In this document: positions 49,043 to 59,639 of the stretch, one piece after another
Numbering within the stretch: position 1 is the first letter of the stretch
How the letters are laid out: every line of letters starts with the position of its first letter
NCBI GenBank assembly: GCA_900708905.1
Contig: CAADRB010000027.1
Coordinates: forward strand, 1,539,105 to 1,603,104
Origin: Hymenolepis diminuta
Taxonomy: Eukaryota > Platyhelminthes > Cestoda > Cyclophyllidea > Hymenolepididae
DNA: 64,000 nucleotides
Reading direction: 5' to 3'
Program-made: the position numbers and the translations under genes
Notes under the pieces: generated by a model
Told to the model about the DNA's origin: nothing
The model's database searches: none
What the model saw: the letters and a program-made list of their open reading frames with translations, nothing else

Positions 49043-50507
49043 TGTAGGGTACTAACACACAGTTTTTGGGTTAAAGTAAATGGTCAACCAATTCCAGTAG
49101 GAATAAACATTTTAAGGACAGGGAACTAGGCGTCAGAAATAATTGGATCACTTTATCTCAATTAACTATTCACCTTCGCAGTTCTAAACAAAATAACTGA
49201 ACTGGAAGCTCCAGTTTGGAGTTTTGGAAGAATAATAGCAGTCACTGAACATTAAATTTATCTGTTTTTGTTTATAAACTGTTGTTTTAAAATGAAATTA
49301 ATATGCAATGTAAATATAAATACATAATCTAACGCATAAAGTGTATTAATCTTGTTAAATAGCATGTTACAAAGGCATATTCAGACTTGACAAGCATATG
49401 TAGGGATAACTGTAACAAGGACATTTATTGACTTATTCGGTTCAATTTCGCAGTACATTTTGCACTACACCTATCATACAATTCCTCGATCTCTCAAAAG
49501 CCAATTGTTAATTAATTATTGTAGTTAATCTGGAGGGAATTCTTGTGAGGTCTGCTATGTTTAAGATATCTTTGTTGGATTCATTTACTCGTTCATGGCT
49601 GCAAGAAGACAAATGAATTGAAATGTCATGACTTACCACTCAATTAAATCAACTGACTGTCGTGAACGTGACATCTCTTTCCATTTCAGAAACACATAGG
49701 TCAAATCTTGGAGATTAGGTTTCGATGCATTTGAATATAATAATACGGATTATTATTCTTATGAGAACATAGACAACTCAATGTTTCTAGAATTCATGTA
49801 CGGTATTCTGATTTCATTGTACCCCCCTACTTCCTCTTCCTCCGCCTCCTCCTGTTTTCATCCATTGCCGGACTATTTACTTTTTTCTGTGTTCAGACGC
49901 TGCCTCGTAACTTGTCAATTTTTATTGCATTGTCATGAGTTATTGTTAATAATAGAGAATTTAACCAATGTGAACCAAATGAGTAGCATCTAAATTTATC
50001 TGTAAATCGATATGAGCATCGTACTTGGTGATTTCAGTGTGCATTATTATCCTACTATAAAGCCTAATACCCACGTAGATATTTTCAGGCAGATAAAATA
50101 CTTATATCAGATCAAATAAGCGGTTGTAGCTAATACAACTTGAGCTTAAAATTAATGCGTTCACTCCAGTACATATTTCAGTCCAAACCACCATTTTTGT
50201 ATCTGTTTTAATCTTGCTTCAGATCCAATACTCTTTAGAGCTTGGTCTCCCTATTAAAGCATTAAAAATGTAATGTTTATTTAAATATATTATTTATTTA
50301 TTTAGGACATGAGTGAATAAGAAAATTCCGTTTGTTTGTCCAGCAGCCGGGAAAAATGTGGGAGTGGCATAAATAGGAACCATTTGGGTTAAACAATTTT
50401 TAGCCTGACAATCGACATTTCAGTTCAGTTCTCAAATAAGATTGAAATATGTTGTTTTATTGAAAAAACATCCTTAAATATGTTTGTGAAAATTTGCGTA
50501 TGCATAT

Positions 50508-50570
50508 GCCTCAAAGTCAGAGGTAGGGGTCGAACACATTGGGACACATCGGGTTGAAAGGACCGATCAA
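50508..50570 (+). repeat. SINE-like fragment, copy 4
   Basis: Contains TCAAAGTCAGAGGTAGGGGT and CGAACACATTGGGACACA, corresponding to the central block of the SINE-like element, here on the plus strand and truncated at the 5' side. Confidence 0.5.
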
Positions 50571-53290
50571 TCCAACTGATATAAGTTTTCGGAAAGCTCT
50601 TTTTTGTCCAGGAGGAGTGCTAAAAAATTAAATGATCGTATATTAAATAAAATAAATATAGATTCTGTAAATTATATGCGAGGGAGGTAGAGAAGATAGT
50701 TATTCCTATTCTATTCATATGGTAGACATCTGAAGGTCAACCCACCACCAGTTTCCGTCCAGACTAATCGCCATGCTCTCAGAAGTTGTGCGCGACGACA
50801 TATTAATAGGAATGAAGGGCGATTGATGGACCATCTCTGGGATTTGATCATCCTGAGACAGAATACACTTTGTGCCCTTGAACTACGCTTATTAGCATCC
50901 TGTCAATTCGTTATGGTTCCGAACCATATTGTTCAATAATCCATGTTTGCAACTTCCTTGCCACAGTTACATATCCTAATATCCAGCTTCATTTGCCTGT
51001 TGTATAAGTTGTGGTCATGACTTTAGAAGTTGCGGATGGTTTCTAGATTTTGTCAGCCATGTGGATTGAAACATATCATAGCAATTTTATAAGTTTTTAT
51101 TCAATATTGGTACCTCTGACTAATTATCTGAAGCTTGAGAACTTCCTTCTCTGGAACTTAAATATGGATCATTATACAAGTGAATATAAAGTTTAAAATA
51201 ACATGAATGACTATTTAGAGGAATTATTCTAAAATCTTGAAGTAAGAGAGTGCAATTATTGGTGGGGATTGGTATCACTGTATCGCATTGTTCTTATTAC
51301 AAATCAGTTAATCAGCAAAGAATAAAAATTAGCGTAAAGCATAAAAAAATAAATTTTAAAATTTGAACTCCTGTGGAAGTAGTTTATTCCTTTTTGGAAG
51401 TTATTCCTATTGTAATTTAAATTATTATTTTATTAAAGATTTACCTCTTTTCAACTGTATATTTCATTTAAAAGAGAAATGGGAGATTATTTACGTGTTA
51501 TAGCAAGTCAGGAACATAATTTGAGATGCTTTAATTGACTTCATTGTCGTGGTCCCTCAAATAAACCAACTACTTATTTGAAGTTAGTGAGGAACCGCAT
51601 GATGACCTTGTGCTAAAATTGTTCTTTATGTAATCCATTTGATGCAGTATCTGCTTGTGTTATCAAACTCTTTACCCTATTTAAGCATTCATAGAAAGGA
51701 GAATAATGGAACATTTTTTCCCTCTTATATGACAAACGTAAAGTTTGACTTTAAGTAAAAAGTTTTAACAGTGCTTTGTCTCACTTTAATACATTTTATT
51801 TCATTTTGCTCTACGTTTAAAATTTTATATTTAAAGCCTAATTTCTGAGGTAAACGCATACCGGAACAGAAAATATTTGAAGGAATTGAGGGATTGAAAC
51901 TCATTATTTGTTTAGGGCAAAGTACTCAAATGACCATAATGTCTGTACAATGGAACAATGTAAAGCTCAATCAATGAGTGGTGTAACTGTTTCGAAGTAG
52001 TAGACAGGGACAGACGGAATAAAGGTTCTATTTTTTTATTAATCATTCATTTACATAATCTCAAGAGATGGTATTTACTAGATTCCAGACAAGGATAGAA
52101 AGAGTGTATGAAAAGCGCACTCTTTTACACAGTATTATTTTGTTAGTATTTAAAGTGCATCCTGCAGTTCATTTGTAGATCAGACTGGAGTACAGACTTC
52201 TTGATGTAGCACTAATCAACAATTTCGTGTTATGATGCAGAGAACTAGAGCAGAAATAAATGTGACGGAAGAATGTCGCATACAAAATATTAAGCAATTG
52301 TTTTTATCGTTGGAATTAATTTATAATTCCTGTTCGATACAATTAAATGTAAAAAGAAATTGTAATTGTAATCTCCTATATTTTACAAGATAGGCAGGCA
52401 AAAGGAACAATTGTCAGTACTGCGAGAGTGGAACTAGGTTTTGTGATAAATAGGACAGCGTCTAAATAAATAAATATATAGTTATTTTCCGGATAATAGA
52501 GCAGAGAATAGGAATGCTTAAATATTTATAAGTGTATGGAAGATGTCAGAATGGACCGAGAGTCTTGAGGGTTACAGAGGAAGCGGCCATCTTTCCCCGA
52601 TGGCCACTACCTTCAACCTTAGTATGGGATATTGGCTGAATATATCTCGTTTTCTAGACAATAGCCATTTTGGTCTGTGGGGTGATAAAGGCTACTGTAC
52701 TGAGCTGGAGATGTTGTTAGTTTGGCTTCTCCCAACTCCTTATTAGGAACGTGCTCGGTGGCTTACAGTGTGATGAGGCAGGTGGCTATTTTCGAATTCT
52801 TAGTGAGTCGGTATGAGCATAACAAATATTCATCATTCGACAAACAGAATGATGTAAAGTAGTGATTTAACATGGTAGAATGCAACAGATGCTCCATATC
52901 CATGATATTCAAATTTTGCTCGAGCCACTTTCCGTAAAAATACGGAAACAATGACTATAACAAATTAAAATAGTGAAACTCTGATAATGCTATTAAATTC
53001 TCCTTTATTCGTATCAATGCTGATGAGTTCTTACATTTTCCGACGATTTAATTTTAAACAGAATGACTGGATGAAATAAAGGAAAGAAGAAGTCTCTTTT
53101 TGATATCATAAAAAGTCCGTTATTCTTTAATCATTCTTCCATTTTCTGATTGAAAATTGACTTTCAACAAATTATATTGGAATTCAAGTTAGGGTAAACA
53201 ACCAATTTTGTGGAAAATTCATCATTTGTATACCTGATTACTCCTCTGACGTCTCATTGAAAGTCAAGGCAACAAGCAGATTTTAATGGA

Positions 53291-53477
53291 NNNNNNNNNN
53301 NNNNNNNNNNNNNNNNNNNNNNNNNNNNNNNNNNNNNNNNNNNNNNNNNNNNNNNNNNNNNNNNNNNNNNNNNNNNNNNNNNNNNNNNNNNNNNNNNNNN
53401 NNNNNNNNNNNNNNNNNNNNNNNNNNNNNNNNNNNNNNNNNNNNNNNNNNNNNNNNNNNNNNNNNNNNNNNNNNNNN
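53291..53477. other. Assembly gap (187 Ns)
   Basis: An unresolved run of N. Apparent frames crossing it are artefacts. The flanks are AT-rich and not obviously repeated. Confidence 1.
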
Positions 53478-55774
53478 AAAAATGATGAGCAATTTCCAAA
53501 GAGGAATAAATAATTTTTTCAAATAATGAAGAGCATTAATTTTCAGTTAGATTATGGTGCGATAAATACACCAAGAGGATATGAAATTGAGCTTACTACT
53601 TTAATGGGATATACAGGCAAAAATTGCATTATTTTATCAATTTACTTAATATTACAACAACTACTACTGATAAAAATATTATTACTAATAAGATTACTCG
53701 ACTCCCGATATCTGAGAGTCTTCACGTCGGGTGCGGCAAGCGGGTTAAAAAGAAATGCAACCACTCCCTTTTTTCTGCTATCGGGTGAGTACTTTCATAT
53801 AATTATTCCAAATTCAAGGCTGCTCAATAAAACAAAGAAAAAAACTACATCTGGGGAAAATATGACCTTCACAACTATGTCAAAGCTAGAGAAGAATGTC
53901 AAAATGCAGAAATGAAACAATCATAAATCCTCACTGAGTTCCCTGTTCACCGCATTGGTTTTTTGAAAGCTCTGCATCATTTGGTCCAATTCATGTACTC
54001 TATATGAACTTTATGTAATTTGACTTATTATTAGTATTAACTGACAACGAATCATTTATCATTCTGTAACTGAATCAGAAAGACCGTAAGTTAGTTGGTA
54101 AAATGGGAATCGTGTTATGAACGGCCACATTTGTCGGTCAACTTTATTCTTCTCCCACTTTGTGCGTAGGTTAGCGCGTTTTTTCTGTAAAAACTTCCCT
54201 GGTTTCCGTCACAATATCAACCGGTATGTAGCAAACCATTAACAGACCTCAGCCGTGCTCCTTATAAATTATTAATCATTTTACGAATACCTGGAATATC
54301 ACGATATCCCTAAATAATTTCAACAGTGTCCTCCAACTCTAGTATTTCAGATGCCCAACTTCTATCCGCTTCTATCTTGCAATGCGTTTAAACAAACTTA
54401 TTTCTAACCTTCAGCTCATTCAGTAAAGCCTTTTAACCACATCCATATCCACATCTACTGAGTTAGCCCTTATTGAAGCAAAATAATGTTCATCACCTAA
54501 ATAACTGGTGAATTTGAAGGTCTCTCGGCTGCTTCAAATTAAGAAAACCGATTTCTTATTGAGTCTATCGCAATTTCAATTCCTCTACCACAGTTGATTC
54601 ATTCTTATCCTGCCATAACTGGTTCGCCACTATTTAATTCTGTTCATTTTTAATGCTAAAATTCCAGCTTTATCTTGACTGCGTCATCAGTACTTTCCTT
54701 CACTATTCAGACGTATGTGATGCGATTGATCAGAAGGGTGTCTCAATTTTCTCTCTTTGAGTATATGCGGCACAGGATGAAAAATCAATAATTACGCGTC
54801 TATTCTGCCGCTCCAGATCTTTTCTTTCCTCGTCTGCTTTTCTGTGATTGTTTTCTGAAATGTCAAAAGTTCATTTAACTATGAAGTTCGCGTTTATGAA
54901 ATTCAATTAGACAATGATAATATATTATATAATATTATTTTTATATCATTTAATGAAGTTTTAAATATTTTCTCTCGTAATTAAAATTGGGAATCATTGC
55001 ATTTGAACAGCATCCTGGCAGATTACTTCCGTATTTGCACGGCTCATACAGTTTACCGATTGGGTACTACTCTGCTGTTTACCAACCATCAGACTGCCTG
55101 ATAAGAAAAGAAAATGCAAGAACTGATCCGTGCTTATCGATCACATTGAATAAAACGCGGCATTAGATGCTCTGTAAGGCATGAGCCAGTATTAAACAGT
55201 AACGTTTAGCCTCAAATTGCGCAATAAACTCGTGCGTTTAATGCTATCCACGTGCTTTTTAGTTCATGACCTCATACTTATTTCTTAATAATTTCTTTCC
55301 ACATAAAATTCTCGCACTTGAATTAATTAAAGGGTAGATTTAGTGGACTTATTAAGGAACTTCAAGTACGGCTTGTAAACTGACTAATCACAAATGCAAC
55401 ATTCCACTCATGAGATGAGAAGTTGGCGATGTGTACATTACCGTACTTATACAATTTGAAACTAATTCTCTAAAATCTAAATCAATTTATGAATATGAGC
55501 TCCAGTAAGCAGCGCAAGTATCACATTAATTATTCGAGTTTGAAATTCTGATAGATATAAGACGACGACGGATTTTCTCAATTCACAACAATCGCAAAAT
55601 GAGATAGATAATAGAGAATATTTAGAATAGAAAATAAAATTTGGTAATGTGGGAAGCTTGGTCTAAATGGATCTATATTAGTACACATCACATAGATAAG
55701 GCAAGTGAACATGAAAGGACTCAAAATGTTTGAGAGATAAAAATAAAGACTAAGAAGCAAAGGGTGCGAACGGT

Positions 55775-55925
55775 GGGACAGCAGCCACTTTGCTTATATA
55801 CACAAACTTCCACCAAAATCGACAGCGACAGATGACTACATGGCAACACTGAGCTCTTAATTTGGCTTCCCCCATTGGTCCACTCAAAATGCATATGTGC
55901 TTCCCTTGGGTCAAACAAGGTCGCG
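55775..55925 (-). repeat. Dispersed repeat family 3, copy 2
   Basis: Minus strand shows GAGTGGACCAATGGGGGAAG, AGAGCTCAGTGT, GTCGCTGTCGA and TTTTGGTGGAAGTTTG, parallel to blocks at 29230-29350. Confidence 0.45.
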
Positions 55926-56504
55926 AGTCTATTTTAACACGCTTCGTGTTTATAGCCTAAGAGCTGTGATTAACAGGCAATTTGTAATACGCTGAGTTGA
56001 GTTGACTGTTTTTGCGTCCTTTGTTAATATGCCGAGTTCAGGACAGTTATGTGAGTAAATATACGCTTTTTCGCTTTCGTATGAGCTTAGTGCGTTACTA
56101 AATCCCAATGGTTTATTGACCTGACCTGTTCCGATTATTTAAATATGTCTAGGAAAAGACTATAACAATTAAAAATTGATATTTAAAGTAGTAGCAAAGC
56201 GGTTTTACACACATCAATTAAGCCAGTGATCCTGAAGATCAGTCAGCGGATACCCATCGATGTGAGTGTTTCTAAAGTCGTCATGATTATAAAATTACAG
56301 CTACAATTTACTCAAACCCGATATAATTTAATAGAAGTGTGGATTGATATACCTTTAGGAAGCTAATGATTTAACAAAGAATATGTTGGAGTTAAGATGA
56401 CAACTAAAGGTTGGCAACTACCAACTAACAACAACAGCCACAAATTAGTAGCTGTTTGAGTAAGAGCAGAACACCAAGAGTCGATTAGATGAAAATGTAT
56501 TCTA

Positions 56505-56865
56505 GGTAGCCACAATGACGATTGATTAGAGTAAAAGTGGGGAGAGTGCTGAGGAAGAGAGGAGATGAGAGGGGAGCGTAGGAGTTGGTAATTGACACGC
56601 GTGCGTTAGGTCTTGAGAGGGAAAACAAAGACGGTTTTATGCGAATCACTTGGGTAAGACCGCGCGAGAACATGAGCGCAGAAGTACTTTTTAGTGAAAC
56701 GAGGCGGTTACAGAAAGGAAGGAATCGATGGGCGCGTTTAGACCTGACAGATAGGGGTTTTGCTTCATAGGGTCATAAAAGACGTCACTGCGGCTGCGTG
56801 GACGAAAAACCGAAGAATTCTAAGAGAGAGTGCGAATAAAGAGTAATTCTGGAAATGCATAGGGT
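56505..56865 (-). repeat. Dispersed repeat family 1, copy 4
   Basis: Minus strand begins GACCCTATGCATTTCC and carries ACTCTTTATTCGCACTC, CTTCGGTTTTTCGTCC, ACGCAGCCGCAGTGAC and later CATTGTGGCTACCTAG, matching copies 1 and 2 in order but with many substitutions. Confidence 0.65.
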
Positions 56866-58469
56866 CGTCCTTTAAATATTTACTGAAATTATGAGATTGG
56901 TGTTTGAAAGTCAACCCGCCATCTTATTGGTGACAGTTACCTTCGGGCTGGCTGTTACGAAATTTAGATATATTGATCAATAAACGCGGGTATCTTCGAG
57001 ATAAACTGTTCTAGCAAAAAGGGGTGGCATAATTTATTCTTTCGACTTTGCTCTGTCACTTCAGTAGCAAACTATGATTTTCTAAAGTATATTTCCTTTG
57101 CTTTAGGAATGGTTGCATAATGCAGGTCAAAGGATTATTGACAGCAAAAGTCCACAATTGTCTCAAACAAATTTTACATCGCTGATTAAAAGTAAAGCTT
57201 TTTAAATGACGCTCTGGGAAGTTTGCATAATATTGTTAAAGGTAATACTAGCAACTAAGGTATCTGACTTTCTCCTACCTATTCTTCGGGCAATATCATC
57301 TATTTTCTGCCAATTTTCACTTAGACAACACGATGGAGGTAAAACAGGATGGAGGTGAGCACGGCCTATTGAAAGTGGATCAGGAGCTATGATATATATG
57401 CAACGGATGGGATGTGTGGTGTATTTATACGGGAGGTTTATATAGGTTGATAGGCAGTATCGACAAGGTGATCGTTGGTAAGGCGTCTCAAACATGAGTT
57501 TCCCCCCAAATGGGTCATCACTTTAATTGGAATGGTGCCGTTTTCATAGCAACTGCAGACCAACAGACTGTTAGAAAGATTTCTAGGCAGGAGAGTAATG
57601 CCATTGTCTTCGTGTTTAAAGTTCTTCCCCATCACTGGAGTAATTTATGAAGAGGGTTGGAGATAAAACACTACTTCGAGACGCGGTTACCACAATATCA
57701 TAATCTAAACGCTTTTAGTCAATGGACTTTTGGCAACTATTGATGGCAATGCATTTGAAAAAATATATAATTTCAGATTATCACAAACGCTCACGATAAC
57801 CCTACTCTAATTTCCAAAATGCGAGCAGAAAATGCTGTATATGTCAAGAAGTTTTGTTATCACACCTAATGGAAGAGGTCGCGGATTCCCCTCTTCATCT
57901 TAAGACGAACAATTTACATTCAGTGGGCGGTCCTATATATTTGCCTACGCACGTTGATCCTGACAGCTGTTCGAGACGAAACTTTGAAATTCGATACATT
58001 GTTTTGAAATGACCTTTCTGCTCTCTCCTTTGGCCTGTACCAACTGTAGTCTAGAGCCAATTCGTTACAATGGAAACTAGACTTTTAACATTGCAACAAA
58101 ATATCATTATGATTTAATGCTATTTACTCGAAGAGAATTATAATAAACACCAACAAAGGCAGAATTAATTTTATTTTTTGCTTATCTTACTATCTTTTTT
58201 TCAATTTACTAAGGCATATTAATAATTGCCCCATCTACTTGGTACACGCCAGTAGGTAGATCTTAATCTAGTGACTTTTGATTACAAATTTTTGAAAAAA
58301 AGGAAAGCTGTTATCAGATCGTATTAAACGCACTATGATTTGCTTATTAAAATGGATGAAATAAATATTAATAAGTAATTTAAAGGTTAAATTATCATGG
58401 TGTTCACCTTGAGTAAACACAATTTACATAGCTCTGCTATCCTGGAATTTCAGCTATCTCATCTCCGTT

Positions 58470-58858
58470 GTATTAAAACTGTAAACTGCGGAATATCGTG
58501 TGAGATCTCAACCATTGGAAGAAAAAAATAACTCGAAGCGCCAAAACCGAGCCTACTCGATTAATAGCGCCGGTCAATAAGCTCTGAACATTGTAGACAG
58601 ACATTTCCCGCAGACTAGGGGACGAATCATGAAACAGGGGTGAATTTTGGAAAGCAAACTGCCCATTTGGTAAATACTGTATAACCTGAGTCTGAAAATC
58701 AGGCGAGTTAATACTTTTTGCTTCCTTGACTTCGTTCTCTGTATCTCTTTTCCCTATCCCATTAATATTTATCGGGCTTACTGTCAGATGCTTTCCACAA
58801 TTAAAAATGGTATCGTTTTTTTTGTGTAACTGTGGGTCGCAATAATGATAGTAAATTG
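58470..58858 (+). repeat. Dispersed repeat family 2, copy 3
   Basis: Contains GAACATTGTAGACAGACA, ACGAATCATGAAAC, TGTATAACCTGAG, TCCACAATTAAAAATGG and GGGTCGCAATAATGAT. It abuts the 3' end of PUR-alpha-like B, ending about 65 bases beyond that gene's stop codon. Confidence 0.65.
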
Positions 58859-58886
58859 ATAATAAATTATCACTGGTATTTGAGTC

Positions 58887-58892
58887 TTTATT
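58887..58892 (-). terminator. Poly(A) signal of PUR-alpha-like B
   Basis: AATAAA on the minus strand (GCACTGAATAAAGAC), about 31 bases after the stop codon at 58923. Confidence 0.6.
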
Positions 58893-58922
58893 CAGTGCCC
58901 TTTATGAAATTCCATTTGCAGA

Positions 58923-59627
58923 TTATTGACATGAATTAGCAACAGCACATCTCATTTCAATTATCTCATTAATAATATCCCGAAATCTGACCAGATCCTT
59001 TTCAAAAATACTGATCGAGTTCCTCTCATTATTCTTCACTTCAGATATGCACAGATAGGTATCATTTCGAGTTGAACCCAAATCAAAGAAGTAAGTCTTA
59101 TTGCTCGAACGAAGAGCTTTTCCACGTTCCTGGCAGCCTGACTGGCAACCATAATCGGTCAAATAAGTTGTCAATATTTCAGCCAAAATGTCCCGGAGAA
59201 TTGGAATACCTTCGCTTGGAATAACCATATTCGCTCGTATACCATTCGTCAGCGTGGACACTCTCAGAAACCTCATTCGATCATTTTCTTTCAGATCAAG
59301 GAAGTAACGGCGGTTATCCCTAATAATGGCATAGGAATGCATAACTTTTATTGGATGTATAACATGTCGGATGTAGCTTGGAAGGGAGTTTGAAATAGCA
59401 ATTATTTTATCCAGTTTTTCAACGAACTCTCTCACTGCGCAAGCAGACATAAAAATACGGGCCCTTTGTCCACCTTGAGCAGTTTCTGTGATCTTTATAA
59501 AACGTCCTTGGGAATTCTCTTTCACAGCAATATAGAAACGATAGTTTTGTATTTGCAGCGTCTTCAAGGCTAATTCCTTCTCAGATTCCTCATATGACTT
59601 CTTCGATTCCTCGATATTTCCGGACAT
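58923..59627 (-). CDS. PUR-alpha-like protein, diverged paralogue B
   Basis: An intronless 234-aa frame from ATG 59627-59625, right after an acceptor (CATTTCTAG|GAA-ATG). All three PUR repeats are visible: I about 20-82 (RFYIAVKENSQGRFIKIT), II about 102-158 (NRRYFLDLKENDRMRFLRVS) and III about 172-228 (TYFFDLGSTRNDTYLCISEV). It is most like paralogue C. It differs in ways that suggest relaxed or altered function. The usual Asp after Tyr-Ile in repeat I is Ala, the linker before repeat III carries extra Cys (YGCQSGCQERGK), and the C-terminus stops soon after repeat III (EMRCAVANSCQ). There is no acidic or Gly-rich tail. The frame is intact, so it is either expressed or a young relic. Confidence 0.88.
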   Translation of the reverse strand: MSGNIEESKKSYEESEKELALKTLQIQNYRFYIAVKENSQGRFIKITETAQGGQRARIFMSACAVREFVEKLDKIIAISNSLPSYIRHVIHPIKVMHSYAIIRDNRRYFLDLKENDRMRFLRVSTLTNGIRANMVIPSEGIPILRDILAEILTTYLTDYGCQSGCQERGKALRSSNKTYFFDLGSTRNDTYLCISEVKNNERNSISIFEKDLVRFRDIINEIIEMRCAVANSCQ

Positions 59628-59639
59628 TTCCTAGAAATG

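Larger units (their letters stand above)
47744..58886. other. Intergenic stretch with repeats and an assembly gap
   Basis: About 11 kb with no supported gene. It holds SINE-like copies (48925-49042, 50508-50570), a gap of Ns (53291-53477), family 3 copy 2 (55775-55925), family 1 copy 4 (56505-56865) and family 2 copy 3 (58470-58858). Open frames near 53526-53915 (+) and 57202-57635 (-) show no recognisable motif. Confidence 0.55.

Noticed and set aside
53254..53522. Several open frames across the N run
   Set aside because: They exist only because unknown bases are read as open codons.
53526..53915. 129-codon open frame right of the gap
   Set aside because: AT-driven composition (runs of Leu, Ile, Lys), no motif, no splice partner; consistent with chance. 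Its TSGENM is a coincidental likeness to the TGEN repeat.
57202..57635. Two overlapping minus-strand frames
   Set aside because: No family motif, no poly(A) signal nearby, and the frames overlap in different registers without a usable splice junction.
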